A DNA stretch of 64,000 bases. It comes from Marinibaculum pumilum. Its GTDB lineage: Bacteria; Pseudomonadota; Alphaproteobacteria; Ferrovibrionales; Ferrovibrionaceae. This document shows, piece by piece, positions 53,995 to 63,109 of the stretch. The DNA is taken from NCBI RefSeq assembly GCF_042646425.1, contig NZ_JBHRTR010000054.1, positions 186,001 through 250,000 on the forward strand, written 5' to 3'. Position numbers and translations under genes: made by a program. A model generated the notes under the pieces. That model did no database searches, was not told the DNA's origin, and was given only the letters and a program-made list of their open reading frames with translations. Numbering within the stretch: the first letter of the stretch is position 1; the number at the start of each line of letters is the position of its first letter.

Positions 53995-55977
53995 TCAGAC
54001 CCCGGCGCGGCCCGGCTGGCCTGCCAGAAGACGCTCCAGTTCCGCGGTCAGGGCCGGCAGCTGGACCGGCTTCGGCAGGAACGGGGCGCCGCGGAAGGCG
54101 GCCGGCTGCTGCGACGGCGCATAGCCGGAGACGGTGACGAAGGGCAGGCCACAGGCGGTCAGCCGCGCCGCCACCGGGTCCGCCATCTCGCTGCCCAGGT
54201 TGATGTCCAGCACCGCGCAGTCGCAGCCCGGTGTCTCGATCAGGGCCAGCGCCTGGTCGACGCGGGCGACCGGGCCGACCACGGCAAAGCCGGCCTGTTC
54301 CAGCGCGCCGGCCAGTTCGAAGGCGACCAGGGCCTCGTCCTCGACCACCAGGACCCGGCGCCCGGGCGGTGCGGCAGCGGCGGGCATGACGCCGCCGGCA
54401 TCTGCCTGCAGTCCGGCATGCGCCGCGAGGGCGCGCCCGTCGGTGCAGGTCATGCGCCACGCGAAACCGTCGGCCGCGAAATCCAGGGCCACATCCGCGC
54501 CCAGCATCTGCCTGGCGATGCGGTCCAGGACGATCGAGCCGAAGCCGCGCCGGCTGGGTGGCGTCACGGCTGGCCCGCCCCGCTCCTGCCATCGCACCGA
54601 CAGGCGAGGGCCAGCCCCCGCCCCGTCCGTCCCGTCGCGGGCCGCCCCCCTGCGATCCGCTCCACTGCGATCCGCCCCACTGCGATCCGCCCCACTGCGA
54701 TCCTCGGCCTCTTCGGTCGCCGGCAGCAGGTCCCAGCCCACCTCGACCGTCCCCGCCTGGTTCGACAGGGCGCCGTACTTGCCGGCGTTGGTGGCCAGTT
54801 CATGCAAGGCCATGCCCAAGGCCTGCGCGGCGGTCGCGGTCAGCAGGACCGCTGGCCCCGACAGCCGGATGCGCGGACCGATCAGGTCGGCAAAGGCGGC
54901 GAGCTGGGCGCGGATGAGGTCCTCCAGCAGCACGCCGCGCCATTCCTGGCGCACCAGCAGGTCCTGGCTGGCGGACAGGCCCTGGATGCGCTGCTCGAAG
55001 CGGTGGATGAAGTCGGTGCCGCCGGCCGCCGCGGTCTGCCGTGCGACCGCCTGCACCACGGCCAGCAGGTTCTTTGAGCGGTGGTTGACCTCGCGCAGCA
55101 GCAGGCGGACCTGCTCCTCGCGCTCGCGCTGCTCGGTGACGTCGGTATTGGTGCCGAACCAGCGCACGATGCGGCCGCCGCCGTCGCGGATCGGCAGGGC
55201 ACGGGACAGGAACCAGCGATAGCGGCCATCTGCGCCGCGCAGCGGGAAGGTGTCCTCCCACGGCTCGCCGGTGTCCCAGGAATGCTGGATGCGGGCGACC
55301 ACCCGGTCGACATGGTCCGGGTGGTGGACCTTCCGCCAGCCCCAGCCCTCCATATCCTCCAGGGTTGTACCGGTATAGTCGTACCAGCGCCGGTTGTACC
55401 AGAAGATCCAGCCCTGCGGGTCGGCCATCCAGGCGAACTGGGAGATGTTGTCCGCCAGGGTGCGGAAGCGCCGCTCCCCCTCCAGCAGCGCCGCCTCCAT
55501 TTCCTTGCGTTCGGAGATGTCGCGCAGGATGAAATGGACCTGCCCCTCGGAGAGACGCCGTCCGGCCAGCTCGCCGACAAAGCTCGAGCCGTCCTTGCGC
55601 AGGAACTGCCATTCGGCGCGATGCACCTGGCCGCGCGCCAGGTCGGTCAGCAGCGGCGCGACGCGCTCCAGTTCCGCCATCGCGACGAGGTCGGCGAAGC
55701 CGCTGGCCAGCACCTGCTGGCGGGTCATGCCCAACAGGGCGGAGCCTGCGGGATTCACCTCCACGATGCGGCCTTCCGCGGTGGCGACGAACATGCCGTC
55801 CACCGCCTGCTCGACCAGCTGGCGATAGTCGAGCCCACCGCCGTCCCGCGGACCGGACGCCAGCCGCCCGATCCGGCCGGCAAGCCGCCAGATCGCTTTC
55901 CGAGCGGCCGTCCGGGCCGGGGACTGCCCAGGCCGCGATTCACTGTCCTGCGGTCCGGTTGTCTTCTGTGGTGGCAT
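53995..55977 (-). CDS. PAS-PAS-HWE histidine kinase fused to a receiver domain
   Basis: A 660-residue hybrid kinase. Two PAS domains (about residues 50-165 and 175-290; the second has ISQFAWMADPQGWIFWYNRRWYDYTG) precede the HWE kinase: VNHRSKNLL with phospho-acceptor H299, ALHELATNAGKYGALS and RRGFGSIVLDRI. A C-terminal REC domain has VLVVEDEALVAFELA and the phospho-acceptor D591 in VLDINLG, with the Lys of FLPKP. The ATP-binding domain contains a pentapeptide-repeat insertion (DRSGA). ATG 55977 has AGGAAG upstream. HWE kinases with REC are frequent in rhizobia-like and Rhodospirillales alphaproteobacteria; the signal is unknown. Confidence 0.87.
   Translation of the reverse strand: MPPQKTTGPQDSESRPGQSPARTAARKAIWRLAGRIGRLASGPRDGGGLDYRQLVEQAVDGMFVATAEGRIVEVNPAGSALLGMTRQQVLASGFADLVAMAELERVAPLLTDLARGQVHRAEWQFLRKDGSSFVGELAGRRLSEGQVHFILRDISERKEMEAALLEGERRFRTLADNISQFAWMADPQGWIFWYNRRWYDYTGTTLEDMEGWGWRKVHHPDHVDRVVARIQHSWDTGEPWEDTFPLRGADGRYRWFLSRALPIRDGGGRIVRWFGTNTDVTEQREREEQVRLLLREVNHRSKNLLAVVQAVARQTAAAGGTDFIHRFEQRIQGLSASQDLLVRQEWRGVLLEDLIRAQLAAFADLIGPRIRLSGPAVLLTATAAQALGMALHELATNAGKYGALSNQAGTVEVGWDLLPATEEAEDRSGADRSGADRSGADRRGAARDGTDGAGAGPRLSVRWQERGGPAVTPPSRRGFGSIVLDRIARQMLGADVALDFAADGFAWRMTCTDGRALAAHAGLQADAGGVMPAAAAPPGRRVLVVEDEALVAFELAGALEQAGFAVVGPVARVDQALALIETPGCDCAVLDINLGSEMADPVAARLTACGLPFVTVSGYAPSQQPAAFRGAPFLPKPVQLPALTAELERLLAGQPGRAGV
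54651..54710 (-). repeat. 15-bp tandem repeat inside the HWE kinase gene
   Basis: The unit TGCGATCCGCCCCAC occurs three times (54651, 54666, 54681, first with one change) plus a partial copy. It encodes an in-frame DRSGA pentapeptide repeat in a loop of the ATP-binding domain, so copy-number change would not shift the frame. Confidence 0.85.
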
Positions 55978-56077
55978 CGCTTCCTGTCTGAATACCGAGG
56001 GACGGGCCAGAATGACGGCAACCCTGACGGCGCGCACCAACAAATGACTTGGCGGCAAATGTTCTGGCGGCGCCGCG

Positions 56078-56995
56078 TCAGCCGGCCGCCCGCGCCTGGT
56101 CGAGCCGGTAGGATCCCGGCCCTTCCGCGATCCGGTCCTGCAGCCAGGCGGAAAACGTGGCCAGGGCCGGGTCGCCGGTCAGCCGTGCCTCGTGCTGCAG
56201 CACGAAATGGCGCCGGGTGGGACGCGCCACCGGATGCGCCACCACCACCTGCCCGCCGGCAAGGTCCGGCGCCAGCAGGGCCTCGATCGCGATGGCGAAG
56301 CCCAGGCCGGCGGCGGCGGCATCCATGGCCATGCCGATGCTTTCGAAGCTGCTGCCACCCTGCACGTCGACATTGCGGAAACCGGCATGGGACAGCCAGC
56401 GCGGCCAGTCCTCCGGCCGCGCCCGGGAGTGCAGCAGCGGCACCGCCGCGAAGTCCGGCGGGCCCTGCTCCAGCCAGCCGGGCGCACAGACAGGCACGGC
56501 GGATATCGGCACCAGCCGCCGGCTGACCAGCCCGGGGCGCGGCACGGCATCCGACACCGCGATCACCGCATCGTAGCGCCCGGGCAGCAGGTCCAGCGGG
56601 TTCAGGCTGGTGTGCAGGTCGACCGCCAGATCGGGATGCCGCCGTGCCAGGTCCGGCCAGAGCGGCAGCAGCAGGCGCGAGGCGAAGAAGCCGTAGACAC
56701 CGATCGACAGCCGGCGGAAGCGCCGCAGGCGCACGCCGCTGGCGGCGTCCGAGATCCGATCCAGGCCGTCGCGCGCCGCCTCCGCCAGCGCGGCGCCGGC
56801 AGCCGTGAGGGTCAGCCCCGCGGCATGGCGGACGAACAGCCGCTCGCCCAGTTCCGCCTCCAGGCCGCGGACATGACGGCTGACCGCGCCGGGGGTCACC
56901 GCCAGCTCGTCGGCCGCATGGGTGATGGAGAGGTGGCGCGCCGCCGCCTCGAACGCGCGAACGCCATGAAGGGAGGGCAGCTTCCGCCAGGCCAT
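56078..56995 (-). CDS. LysR-family (GcvA-like) regulator
   Basis: A 305-residue LysR regulator. LPSLHGVRAFEAAARHLSITHAADELAVTPGAVSRHVRGLEAELGERLFVR is the GcvA-type winged helix, and the periplasmic-binding-like effector domain includes GSSFESIGMAMDAAAAGLGFAIAIEALLAPDLAGG. It is divergent from the AidB-like dehydrogenase, 118 bases apart, the usual layout for LysR control of a neighbour. The stretch GTCTAGATC near 57005 is a candidate operator but weak. Confidence 0.9.
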   Translation of the reverse strand: MAWRKLPSLHGVRAFEAAARHLSITHAADELAVTPGAVSRHVRGLEAELGERLFVRHAAGLTLTAAGAALAEAARDGLDRISDAASGVRLRRFRRLSIGVYGFFASRLLLPLWPDLARRHPDLAVDLHTSLNPLDLLPGRYDAVIAVSDAVPRPGLVSRRLVPISAVPVCAPGWLEQGPPDFAAVPLLHSRARPEDWPRWLSHAGFRNVDVQGGSSFESIGMAMDAAAAGLGFAIAIEALLAPDLAGGQVVVAHPVARPTRRHFVLQHEARLTGDPALATFSAWLQDRIAEGPGSYRLDQARAAG

Positions 56996-57113
56996 GGTTT
57001 GAGTCTAGATCAATACCGCGGCCGAACAAGTCGTTTGTCGGGCCTGGAATGCAAGCCTACTCTCAGGCAAAAGGCGGCACCAGAGGCGCGCGCCGGATGC
57101 AGGAGGAGATGCA

Positions 57114-58937
57114 ATGAACCAGCAATTCGCAGCCGAGGCGCTGACCGGCGGGCAGCAGGGCGCCCAGGCAGCTACTTTGGCGGGCCGCCGCGCCGCCGCC
57201 TCTCGCTCCGCCTATCTGGCGCCGACCTGCCGGGGACAGAACTTCTACGACATCGACCGCGGCCTGCAGGGACTGCTGGACCTGTACATGGAGCCGGCGC
57301 TGCGGACGCATCTGGCGCCGCACCTGCAGGACCTGGGCGGGCTGGCCGGCGGCCGGCTGGACGAACTGGCGGCGATCGCCGACCGCCACACCCCCGTGCT
57401 GCATCCGCGCGACGCCTTCGGCCGCGACGAGGAATGGATCGAGGCGCATCCCGCCTATCGCGAGATGGAGGAGATCGGCTTCGGCCGCTTCGGCATCCAT
57501 GCCATGTGCCACCGCGCCGGGGTGCTGGACTGGCCCGCGCCGATGCCGCCGATCGCGAAATACGCCTTCCACTACCTGTTCGCGCAGGCGGAGTTCGGCC
57601 TGCTCTGCCCGATCAACCTGACCGACAGCTCGTCGGAGCTGGTCGACCGTTTCGGCAGCGCGGAGATCCGCGACCGCTACCTGCCGGGGATGTGGACCCA
57701 GAACCGCGACGAGCTGCTGCGCGCGGCGCAGTTCATGACCGAGAAGGTCGGCGGCTCCGACGCCGGCGCCGCGGAGCTGCTGGCCACCCGCGACGGCGAT
57801 GCCTGGCGGCTGTGGGGCGAGAAATGGTTCTGCTCCAATGTCGACGCGGAGGTGGCGGTGCTGCTGGCACGGCCGGAAGGGGCCGGCCCCGGCGGCAAGG
57901 GGCTGGGCCTTTTCCTGATGCCGAAGTTCCTGGAAGACGGCAGCCGCAACGCCTATCGCGTCGTGCGCCTGAAGGACAAGCTGGGCAGCAGGTCGATGCC
58001 CAGCGGCGAGATCCTGTTCGACGGTGCTGTCGCCTACCAGCTGGGCGAACTGGACCGCGGCATGAAGCAGATGCTGGTGATGGTCAATTCCAGCCGCATC
58101 TCCCACCTGACCCGTGCCGCCGGCATGATGCGCCGCTGCCTGAACGAGGCGATGACCGCCAGCCGCCACCGCAATGCCTTCGGCCGCGCGGTGATCGAGC
58201 ATCCGCTGCAGCGCCGGCAGTTGATGAAGCTGATGGTGCCGACGGAGCAGGCACTGTCGATCCTGATGTACGCCGCCGCCCTGTCCGGCGAACCGGAGGG
58301 GGATGCCGGCGTCGAGGCCGTTCTGCGGATGCTGACGCCGATCGCGAAGTACCGCGCCTGCCGTGACAATGTCACCGTCGCCACCGGCGCGATGGAGGCC
58401 CGCGGCGGCAACGGCTATATCGAGGATTTCCCCAATGCCCGCCTGGTGCGGGATGCCCATCTGGGCCTGATCTGGGAAGGGACCAGCAATATCAACGCGC
58501 TGGATGCGGTGCAGCGGGCGGTCGGCAAGGTCGGCGCGCACCGGGCGCTGCGGGACGACCTGGTGGAGCGGTTGGACGCCGCCCAGGGGCTGCCCGGGCA
58601 GTTCCGCACCCGGCTGGGCAACGGCATCGCGGAGGCGGTGCGCTTTGCCGAGGAGGTAGCGGCCGCACCGGAGAACGAGCGGTTCTGCCGCCTGGCCGCG
58701 GGGCAGCTCTACCACGCCACCACGGCCGCCCTGCTGGCAGTGGAAGGGCTGCGATTGGCGGCGGCGCAGGGCGATGCAAGCCGCCTCCTGCTGTCGCGCT
58801 TCGTGCTGGAGCATCGCATGCAGGCCTCCCGCCCGCTCAGCCTCTCCGCCCTGGCCTGGGAGGATGAGGCCACCAGCCTTCTGCTGGGCGGCGATCCTGT
58901 GCCCCTGGCGGCGGCGGAGCCGCTTCTGGTGGCCTGA
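57114..58937 (+). CDS. Acyl-CoA dehydrogenase, AidB-like long form
   Basis: A 607-residue long acyl-CoA dehydrogenase with extra N- and C-terminal helical regions, as in AidB. GQNFYDIDRGLQGLLDLYM is at the N-terminus; FMTEKVGGSDAGAAELLATRDGDAWRLWGEKWFCSNVDAEVAVLLAR is the flavin domain; EARGGNGYIEDFPNARLVRDAHLGLIWEGTSNINALDAV contains the catalytic-type Glu. AidB acts in the E. coli alkylation response, but most long forms of this group are metabolic and the substrate is unknown. Divergent from the LysR gene. Confidence 0.85.
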   Translation: MNQQFAAEALTGGQQGAQAATLAGRRAAASRSAYLAPTCRGQNFYDIDRGLQGLLDLYMEPALRTHLAPHLQDLGGLAGGRLDELAAIADRHTPVLHPRDAFGRDEEWIEAHPAYREMEEIGFGRFGIHAMCHRAGVLDWPAPMPPIAKYAFHYLFAQAEFGLLCPINLTDSSSELVDRFGSAEIRDRYLPGMWTQNRDELLRAAQFMTEKVGGSDAGAAELLATRDGDAWRLWGEKWFCSNVDAEVAVLLARPEGAGPGGKGLGLFLMPKFLEDGSRNAYRVVRLKDKLGSRSMPSGEILFDGAVAYQLGELDRGMKQMLVMVNSSRISHLTRAAGMMRRCLNEAMTASRHRNAFGRAVIEHPLQRRQLMKLMVPTEQALSILMYAAALSGEPEGDAGVEAVLRMLTPIAKYRACRDNVTVATGAMEARGGNGYIEDFPNARLVRDAHLGLIWEGTSNINALDAVQRAVGKVGAHRALRDDLVERLDAAQGLPGQFRTRLGNGIAEAVRFAEEVAAAPENERFCRLAAGQLYHATTAALLAVEGLRLAAAQGDASRLLLSRFVLEHRMQASRPLSLSALAWEDEATSLLLGGDPVPLAAAEPLLVA

Positions 58938-59052
58938 CGGATCGCGGCGGCGGCCGACCGGATCCGGCCGACCGCCCTTCGCAGGATTGTCCCCAAAGGA
59001 TATAGCCCGCATTCTGCCCCCAGAGCGGCGCATCATGCCTGCGGGGAATGCC

Positions 59053-60684
59053 ATGTCGAACGTGACCGTCCGGGTCAGGATCATCGCCAGCTTCGCCGTC
59101 ATCGTGGCGATCCTGCTGCTGGCCAACGTGATCGTCTATCTCGGCCTGTCGGCGATCGAACGGGACGCGAACCGGATCGAGAATGTCTCGCTGCCGGGCC
59201 TGCTGCAGGCCGCGACGATCCGCTCCGCCTGGGTCGACCATATGCTGGAGACCCAGTCTCTGATGGTCGACCTCGCCGATCGCGAGGAGCGGATGCGCAG
59301 CGGCAGCGACCAGGAGATCTTCCTGAACCTCGCGCAGCAGCTCGATGCCGCCACCAGCGCCTACGAGGCGACAGTCCTGTCCGCCGAGGACAGGCGCCTT
59401 CTCGAGGGATTCAAGGGCGCACGGGACCGCTACCTGGCGCTGCACGACGAATGGCTGGCACTGATGCGGGCAAACCAGGTGGCGGCCGCGGAGCGCTTCA
59501 TCACGGAACGGCTGCGGCCAAGCTGGGCAACCGGCCGCACCACGCTCAACGAGCTGCTGAGGCTTAATGAGGCGGTCGGCGACGCCGCCACCCACGACAT
59601 CAACCGCTCGATCACCAACACCGAGGGCGCGCTTCTGGTCTCGGCCGTGCTGGCCCTTCTGGCGGCGATCGCCAGCGGGCTGCTGCTGCTGCGCGCGATG
59701 ACCCGGCCGATCGGCGCGATCGTCCGCTCCCTGAAGCAGTTGGGCGGCGGCGATCTCTCCGTGCGCCTGGACCTGCAGCGCAGGGACGAGTTCGGCGCGA
59801 TCGAGCAGGGCTTCAATCAGATGGCGGAGGAGCTGAACGTCCTGGTGGCGCAGGCGCAGCGCTCCGCGGTCCAGATGACGACTTCGGTGACGGAGATCGC
59901 CGCCTCCGCCAAGCAGCAGCAGAGCACGGCATCGGAAACGGCGGCGACGGCGAAGGAGATCGGCGCCACCTCGCGCGAGATCGCCGCCACCTCGCGCGAG
60001 CTGGTGCAGACCATGGGCGAGGTGTCCGGCACCGCGGAGCAGACCTCGGTCCTGGCGGGTTCCGGCCAGCACGGCCTGGCGCGAATGGAGGAGGTGATGC
60101 GCCAGGTCACCACCGCGGCCGAGACCGTCAACGGCAAGCTGGCCGTCCTCAACGAGAAGGCCGGCAACATCACCCAGATGGTGACCACCATCGTGAAGGT
60201 CTCCGACCAGACCAACCTTCTGTCCCTGAACGCCGCGATCGAGGCGGAGAAGGCCGGCGAGTACGGCCGCGGCTTCGCCGTCGTGGCGTCGGAAGTGCGG
60301 CGCCTGGCGGACCAGACCGCGGTGGCCAGCTATGACATCGAGCAGATGGTGCGGGAGATCCAGTCCGCCGTCTCTGCCGGCGTGATGGGCATGGACAGGT
60401 TCTCCGAGGAGGTGCGCCGCGGCCTGTCGGAGATGGCCCAGGTCGGCGGCCAGCTGTCGGAGATCATCCAGCAGGTGCAAGCCCTGGCGCCGCGCATCCA
60501 GACGGTGAACGAGGGCATGCAGGCGCAGGCCTCCGGTGCGGAACAGATCAACGAGGCGCTGACCCAGCTGGGCGAGGCCAGCGGCCAGACCGCGGAGGCG
60601 ATCCGCCAGGCGGGCCGCGCGATGGAGGAACTGAACCAGGTGGCGACCGACCTGCGTGCCGGCGTCACCCGCTTCAAGGTGTGA
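59053..60684 (+). CDS. wspA: WspA-like methyl-accepting chemotaxis protein
   Basis: A 543-residue transducer. Membrane helix 1 (about 9-31), a periplasmic helical domain (about 32-186), helix 2 (about 187-208), HAMP, then the signalling domain with VVASEVRRLADQTAVASYDIEQMV at the hairpin tip. Downstream genes are in wspB-wspC-wspD-wspE order, and the length is that of Pseudomonas WspA, which senses surface contact. The ATG at 59053 has CGGGGAA at good spacing; the ATG at 59035 is an alternative. It is likely the first gene of the operon. Confidence 0.85.
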   Translation: MSNVTVRVRIIASFAVIVAILLLANVIVYLGLSAIERDANRIENVSLPGLLQAATIRSAWVDHMLETQSLMVDLADREERMRSGSDQEIFLNLAQQLDAATSAYEATVLSAEDRRLLEGFKGARDRYLALHDEWLALMRANQVAAAERFITERLRPSWATGRTTLNELLRLNEAVGDAATHDINRSITNTEGALLVSAVLALLAAIASGLLLLRAMTRPIGAIVRSLKQLGGGDLSVRLDLQRRDEFGAIEQGFNQMAEELNVLVAQAQRSAVQMTTSVTEIAASAKQQQSTASETAATAKEIGATSREIAATSRELVQTMGEVSGTAEQTSVLAGSGQHGLARMEEVMRQVTTAAETVNGKLAVLNEKAGNITQMVTTIVKVSDQTNLLSLNAAIEAEKAGEYGRGFAVVASEVRRLADQTAVASYDIEQMVREIQSAVSAGVMGMDRFSEEVRRGLSEMAQVGGQLSEIIQQVQALAPRIQTVNEGMQAQASGAEQINEALTQLGEASGQTAEAIRQAGRAMEELNQVATDLRAGVTRFKV

Positions 60685-60691
60685 GGCGGGT

Positions 60692-61210
60692 ATGGTCGCG
60701 GCTGCGACCCGGGGTACCGGCCCTGGCGGCCGGCTGCACCTGCTGTTCACCCTGGGCGGGGACCGCTATGCCCTGCCGGCCTCGGTAATCGTGGAGGTGC
60801 TCGCCCTGCGCCCGCTGAAGCGGGTCCCGGAGGCGCCGCCCTGGATCGCCGGGCTGCTGACCCGCGGCGGACGGGCGGTGCCGGTGATCGACCTGGCCGT
60901 CCGGCAAGGCGGGCCGCCGGCCGCCCGCCGGGCCAGCACCCGGCTGGCGATCGTCGACTATGAGCCGCAGCCGGGTGCGCCGCGCCGTCAGCTGGGGCTG
61001 GTGCTGGAACAGGCGACCGAGACCCGCCGGCTGGACGAGGCCGGGTTCGGCCCGTCCGGCCTGACGACCGGCCCGGCCGGCTATCTGGGCGCGGTCGGCG
61101 CCGAACCGGGCGCCGCCCCGCCGCGCATGGTGCAGCGGATCGAGGTGGCCGGGCTGCTGCCGGCGGATGTCCGCGACATCCTGTTCCCGCCGGACGCGGA
61201 CGCGGGATGA
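60692..61210 (+). CDS. wspB: WspB-like CheW adaptor
   Basis: A 172-residue CheW-domain protein. LLFTLGGDRYALPASVIVEVLALRPLKRVPEAPPWIAGLLTRGGRAVPVIDLAV is the typical CheW start with the beta-barrel Gly pattern. It should couple the receptor to the kinase WspE. It starts 8 bases after the wspA stop with GAGGCGGG, consistent with coupling. A second CheW gene (wspD) lies two genes downstream, as in Wsp operons. Confidence 0.85.
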   Translation: MVAAATRGTGPGGRLHLLFTLGGDRYALPASVIVEVLALRPLKRVPEAPPWIAGLLTRGGRAVPVIDLAVRQGGPPAARRASTRLAIVDYEPQPGAPRRQLGLVLEQATETRRLDEAGFGPSGLTTGPAGYLGAVGAEPGAAPPRMVQRIEVAGLLPADVRDILFPPDADAG

Positions 61211-61229
61211 TCGGGCCGGCGAGGGCGGC

Positions 61230-62429
61230 ATGAGCGACAGGATCGAAGCCCTGCTGCAGGACGCGATCGGCCTGGACGCGGCCAGCATCGGCCCCTCGGT
61301 GATCGACAGCGCGATCCGGCAGCGCTGCGAAGCCCGCGGCTGTGCCGGCGAGGCCGCCTACTGGCCGCTGCTGGCGGCATCGGCGGTGGAACGCCAGGCC
61401 CTGGTGGAGGCCGTGGTCGTACCGGAGACGTGGTTCTACCGCTATCCCGATTCCTTTGCCCTGCTGCAGCGGCTGGCGCGGGAGCGGCGCGACGATCATC
61501 CCGGCTCGGCGCCGCTGCGCCTGCTCAGCCTGCCCTGCTCGACCGGCGAGGAGCCCTACTCGATGGCCATCGCGCTGCTGGAGGCCGGCCTCCTCGCGGA
61601 CGCCTTCCGGATCGAGGCGATCGACGTCAGCACACAGGCGCTGGCAGCCGCGGGGACCGGCATCTACGGCAGCAACGCCTTCCGCGACGACCTGCCCCAG
61701 GCCGTGCTGCGCCGGCATTTCATCCGCGACGGCAAGGCCTGGCGGATCGCCGGTCATGTCCGCGACCGGGTCCGGTTCCGCCGCGGCAGCCTGCTGGACC
61801 CGACCCTGATGGGCGGTGAGCTGCCCTGCGATTTCCTGTTCTGCCGCAACCTGCTGATCTATTTCGACCGGCCGACCCAGCAGCGCGCGGTGCGCATGCT
61901 GCGGCGCATGCTGCATCGCGACGGCGTGCTGTTCGCCGGCCCGGCGGAGGCAGCGTCGCTGAGCCTCTGCGGCATGGCCGCGGTCGGGGTGCCCAACAGC
62001 TTCGCCTTCCGCCACCCCGCACCGGCGGCCACGCCGCCCCCGCCCGCTGCCCGCAGGACGGTGCCTGCGGCGCCGGCATCGCGGCCCGTCTCCGCCCCGC
62101 CACCTTTCGCGGGCAATGCAGCGAGCGCGGGACCGGCCGCGCCGCCGTCGGCGGCGGAGGATCGGGACGCAGAGCTTGCCGCCATCGCCAGCCTGGCCGA
62201 TGCCGGCCGGACCGGCGAGGCGCTGTCGCTGTGCAGCGCCAGCCTGGCCCGTCGCGGACCGGATGCCGACCTGTACTACTGGCTCGGCCTGCTGCACGAC
62301 GCGCAGGATGACGCGGACACGGCGCGCAGCTACTACCGCAAGGCGCTCTACCTGCAGCCCGACCATCCGGAGGCCGGCGCCCAGATGACCGCGCATCGCG
62401 GCCGCCGCGACCGCGGGAGGCAGGGGTGA
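61230..62429 (+). CDS. wspC: WspC-like CheR methyltransferase with TPR tail
   Basis: A 399-residue CheR-type receptor methyltransferase. AVVVPETWFYRYPDSFALL is the family start, LLSLPCSTGEEPYSMAIALLE the SAM-binding region, and FLFCRNLLIYFDRPTQQRAVRMLRRML the later conserved block. After a Pro/Ala-rich linker (about 275-330), a C-terminal TPR-like pair reads DLYYWLGLLHDAQDDADTARSYYRKALYLQPDHPEA, as in WspC. It methylates the glutamates of WspA. Its TGA overlaps the ATG of wspD. Confidence 0.9.
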   Translation: MSDRIEALLQDAIGLDAASIGPSVIDSAIRQRCEARGCAGEAAYWPLLAASAVERQALVEAVVVPETWFYRYPDSFALLQRLARERRDDHPGSAPLRLLSLPCSTGEEPYSMAIALLEAGLLADAFRIEAIDVSTQALAAAGTGIYGSNAFRDDLPQAVLRRHFIRDGKAWRIAGHVRDRVRFRRGSLLDPTLMGGELPCDFLFCRNLLIYFDRPTQQRAVRMLRRMLHRDGVLFAGPAEAASLSLCGMAAVGVPNSFAFRHPAPAATPPPPAARRTVPAAPASRPVSAPPPFAGNAASAGPAAPPSAAEDRDAELAAIASLADAGRTGEALSLCSASLARRGPDADLYYWLGLLHDAQDDADTARSYYRKALYLQPDHPEAGAQMTAHRGRRDRGRQG

Positions 62430-63109
62430 TGCAGGCGGATGGTGCATCGGCCAGGATCGACGATTGCTGGAACCGGATCGGCATCGCCGGCGACCGGAGC
62501 TGCCCGCTGCTTGCCGACCATATCCATTGCCGGAACTGCCCGGTCCAGTCGGCGGCGGCCATCGCCCTGCTCGACCGCTTCGCGGCCGGCCTGCCGGAAC
62601 AGGCGGCGCAGGACGATAGCCCAACCCGGACCGCCGGTGCGGAACCCGGCGCGCAGCGCCGGCTGCTGGTCTTTCGGGTGGGTGCGGAATGGCTCGGCCT
62701 GGCGCCGCGCAGCCTGCTGGAAATCGCCCCTGCAGCGGCCATCCACAGCCTGCCGCACCAGCGCAATGCCGCCATCCTGGGCGTCGCCAACCGGCGCGGC
62801 ACCCTGATCCCCTGTATCTCCCTGGCCCGCTTCCTGGATACTGCGGAGACGGAGGCGGAGCTGCGGCACGACGACCGGCGGATCGTGCCGCGGACCCTGA
62901 TCCTGGCAGCCGAGGACGGCGCCATCGCCGCCCCGGTCGACGAGGTGGACGGCATCCAGGCGGTGTCGGTGGCGGCGCTCCTGCCGGCTGCCAAAGGTGC
63001 CCGCCCCATCGGTCGCTACGCCGCCGGCGTGCTGCGCCGGCAGGGACGCAGCATCACCCTGCTGGACGATGCGGCCTTCCTGCGGGCCCTGGCAGGAAGC
63101 CTGGCATGA
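62429..63109 (+). CDS. wspD: WspD-like CheW adaptor with Cys-rich N-terminus
   Basis: A 226-residue CheW protein. The N-terminal segment DDCWNRIGI-type (here IDDCWNRIGIAGDRSCPLL, then HIHCRNCPVQSAAA) is a hallmark of WspD, and its four cysteines may bind metal. The CheW domain follows (LLVFRVGAEWLGLAPRSLLEIAP). The start is ATG 62429 overlapping the wspC stop, or GTG 62426, after GGGAGGCAGG. The stop overlaps the wspE ATG. Confidence 0.9.
   Translation: MQADGASARIDDCWNRIGIAGDRSCPLLADHIHCRNCPVQSAAAIALLDRFAAGLPEQAAQDDSPTRTAGAEPGAQRRLLVFRVGAEWLGLAPRSLLEIAPAAAIHSLPHQRNAAILGVANRRGTLIPCISLARFLDTAETEAELRHDDRRIVPRTLILAAEDGAIAAPVDEVDGIQAVSVAALLPAAKGARPIGRYAAGVLRRQGRSITLLDDAAFLRALAGSLA

Noticed and set aside
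54651..54710. Possible CRISPR-like array
   Set aside because: Units are 15 bp, directly adjacent without spacers, and in frame within a kinase gene; it is a coding tandem repeat.
57063..59126. Minus-strand open frame of 687 codons opposite the AidB-like gene
   Set aside because: Antisense shadow without motifs.
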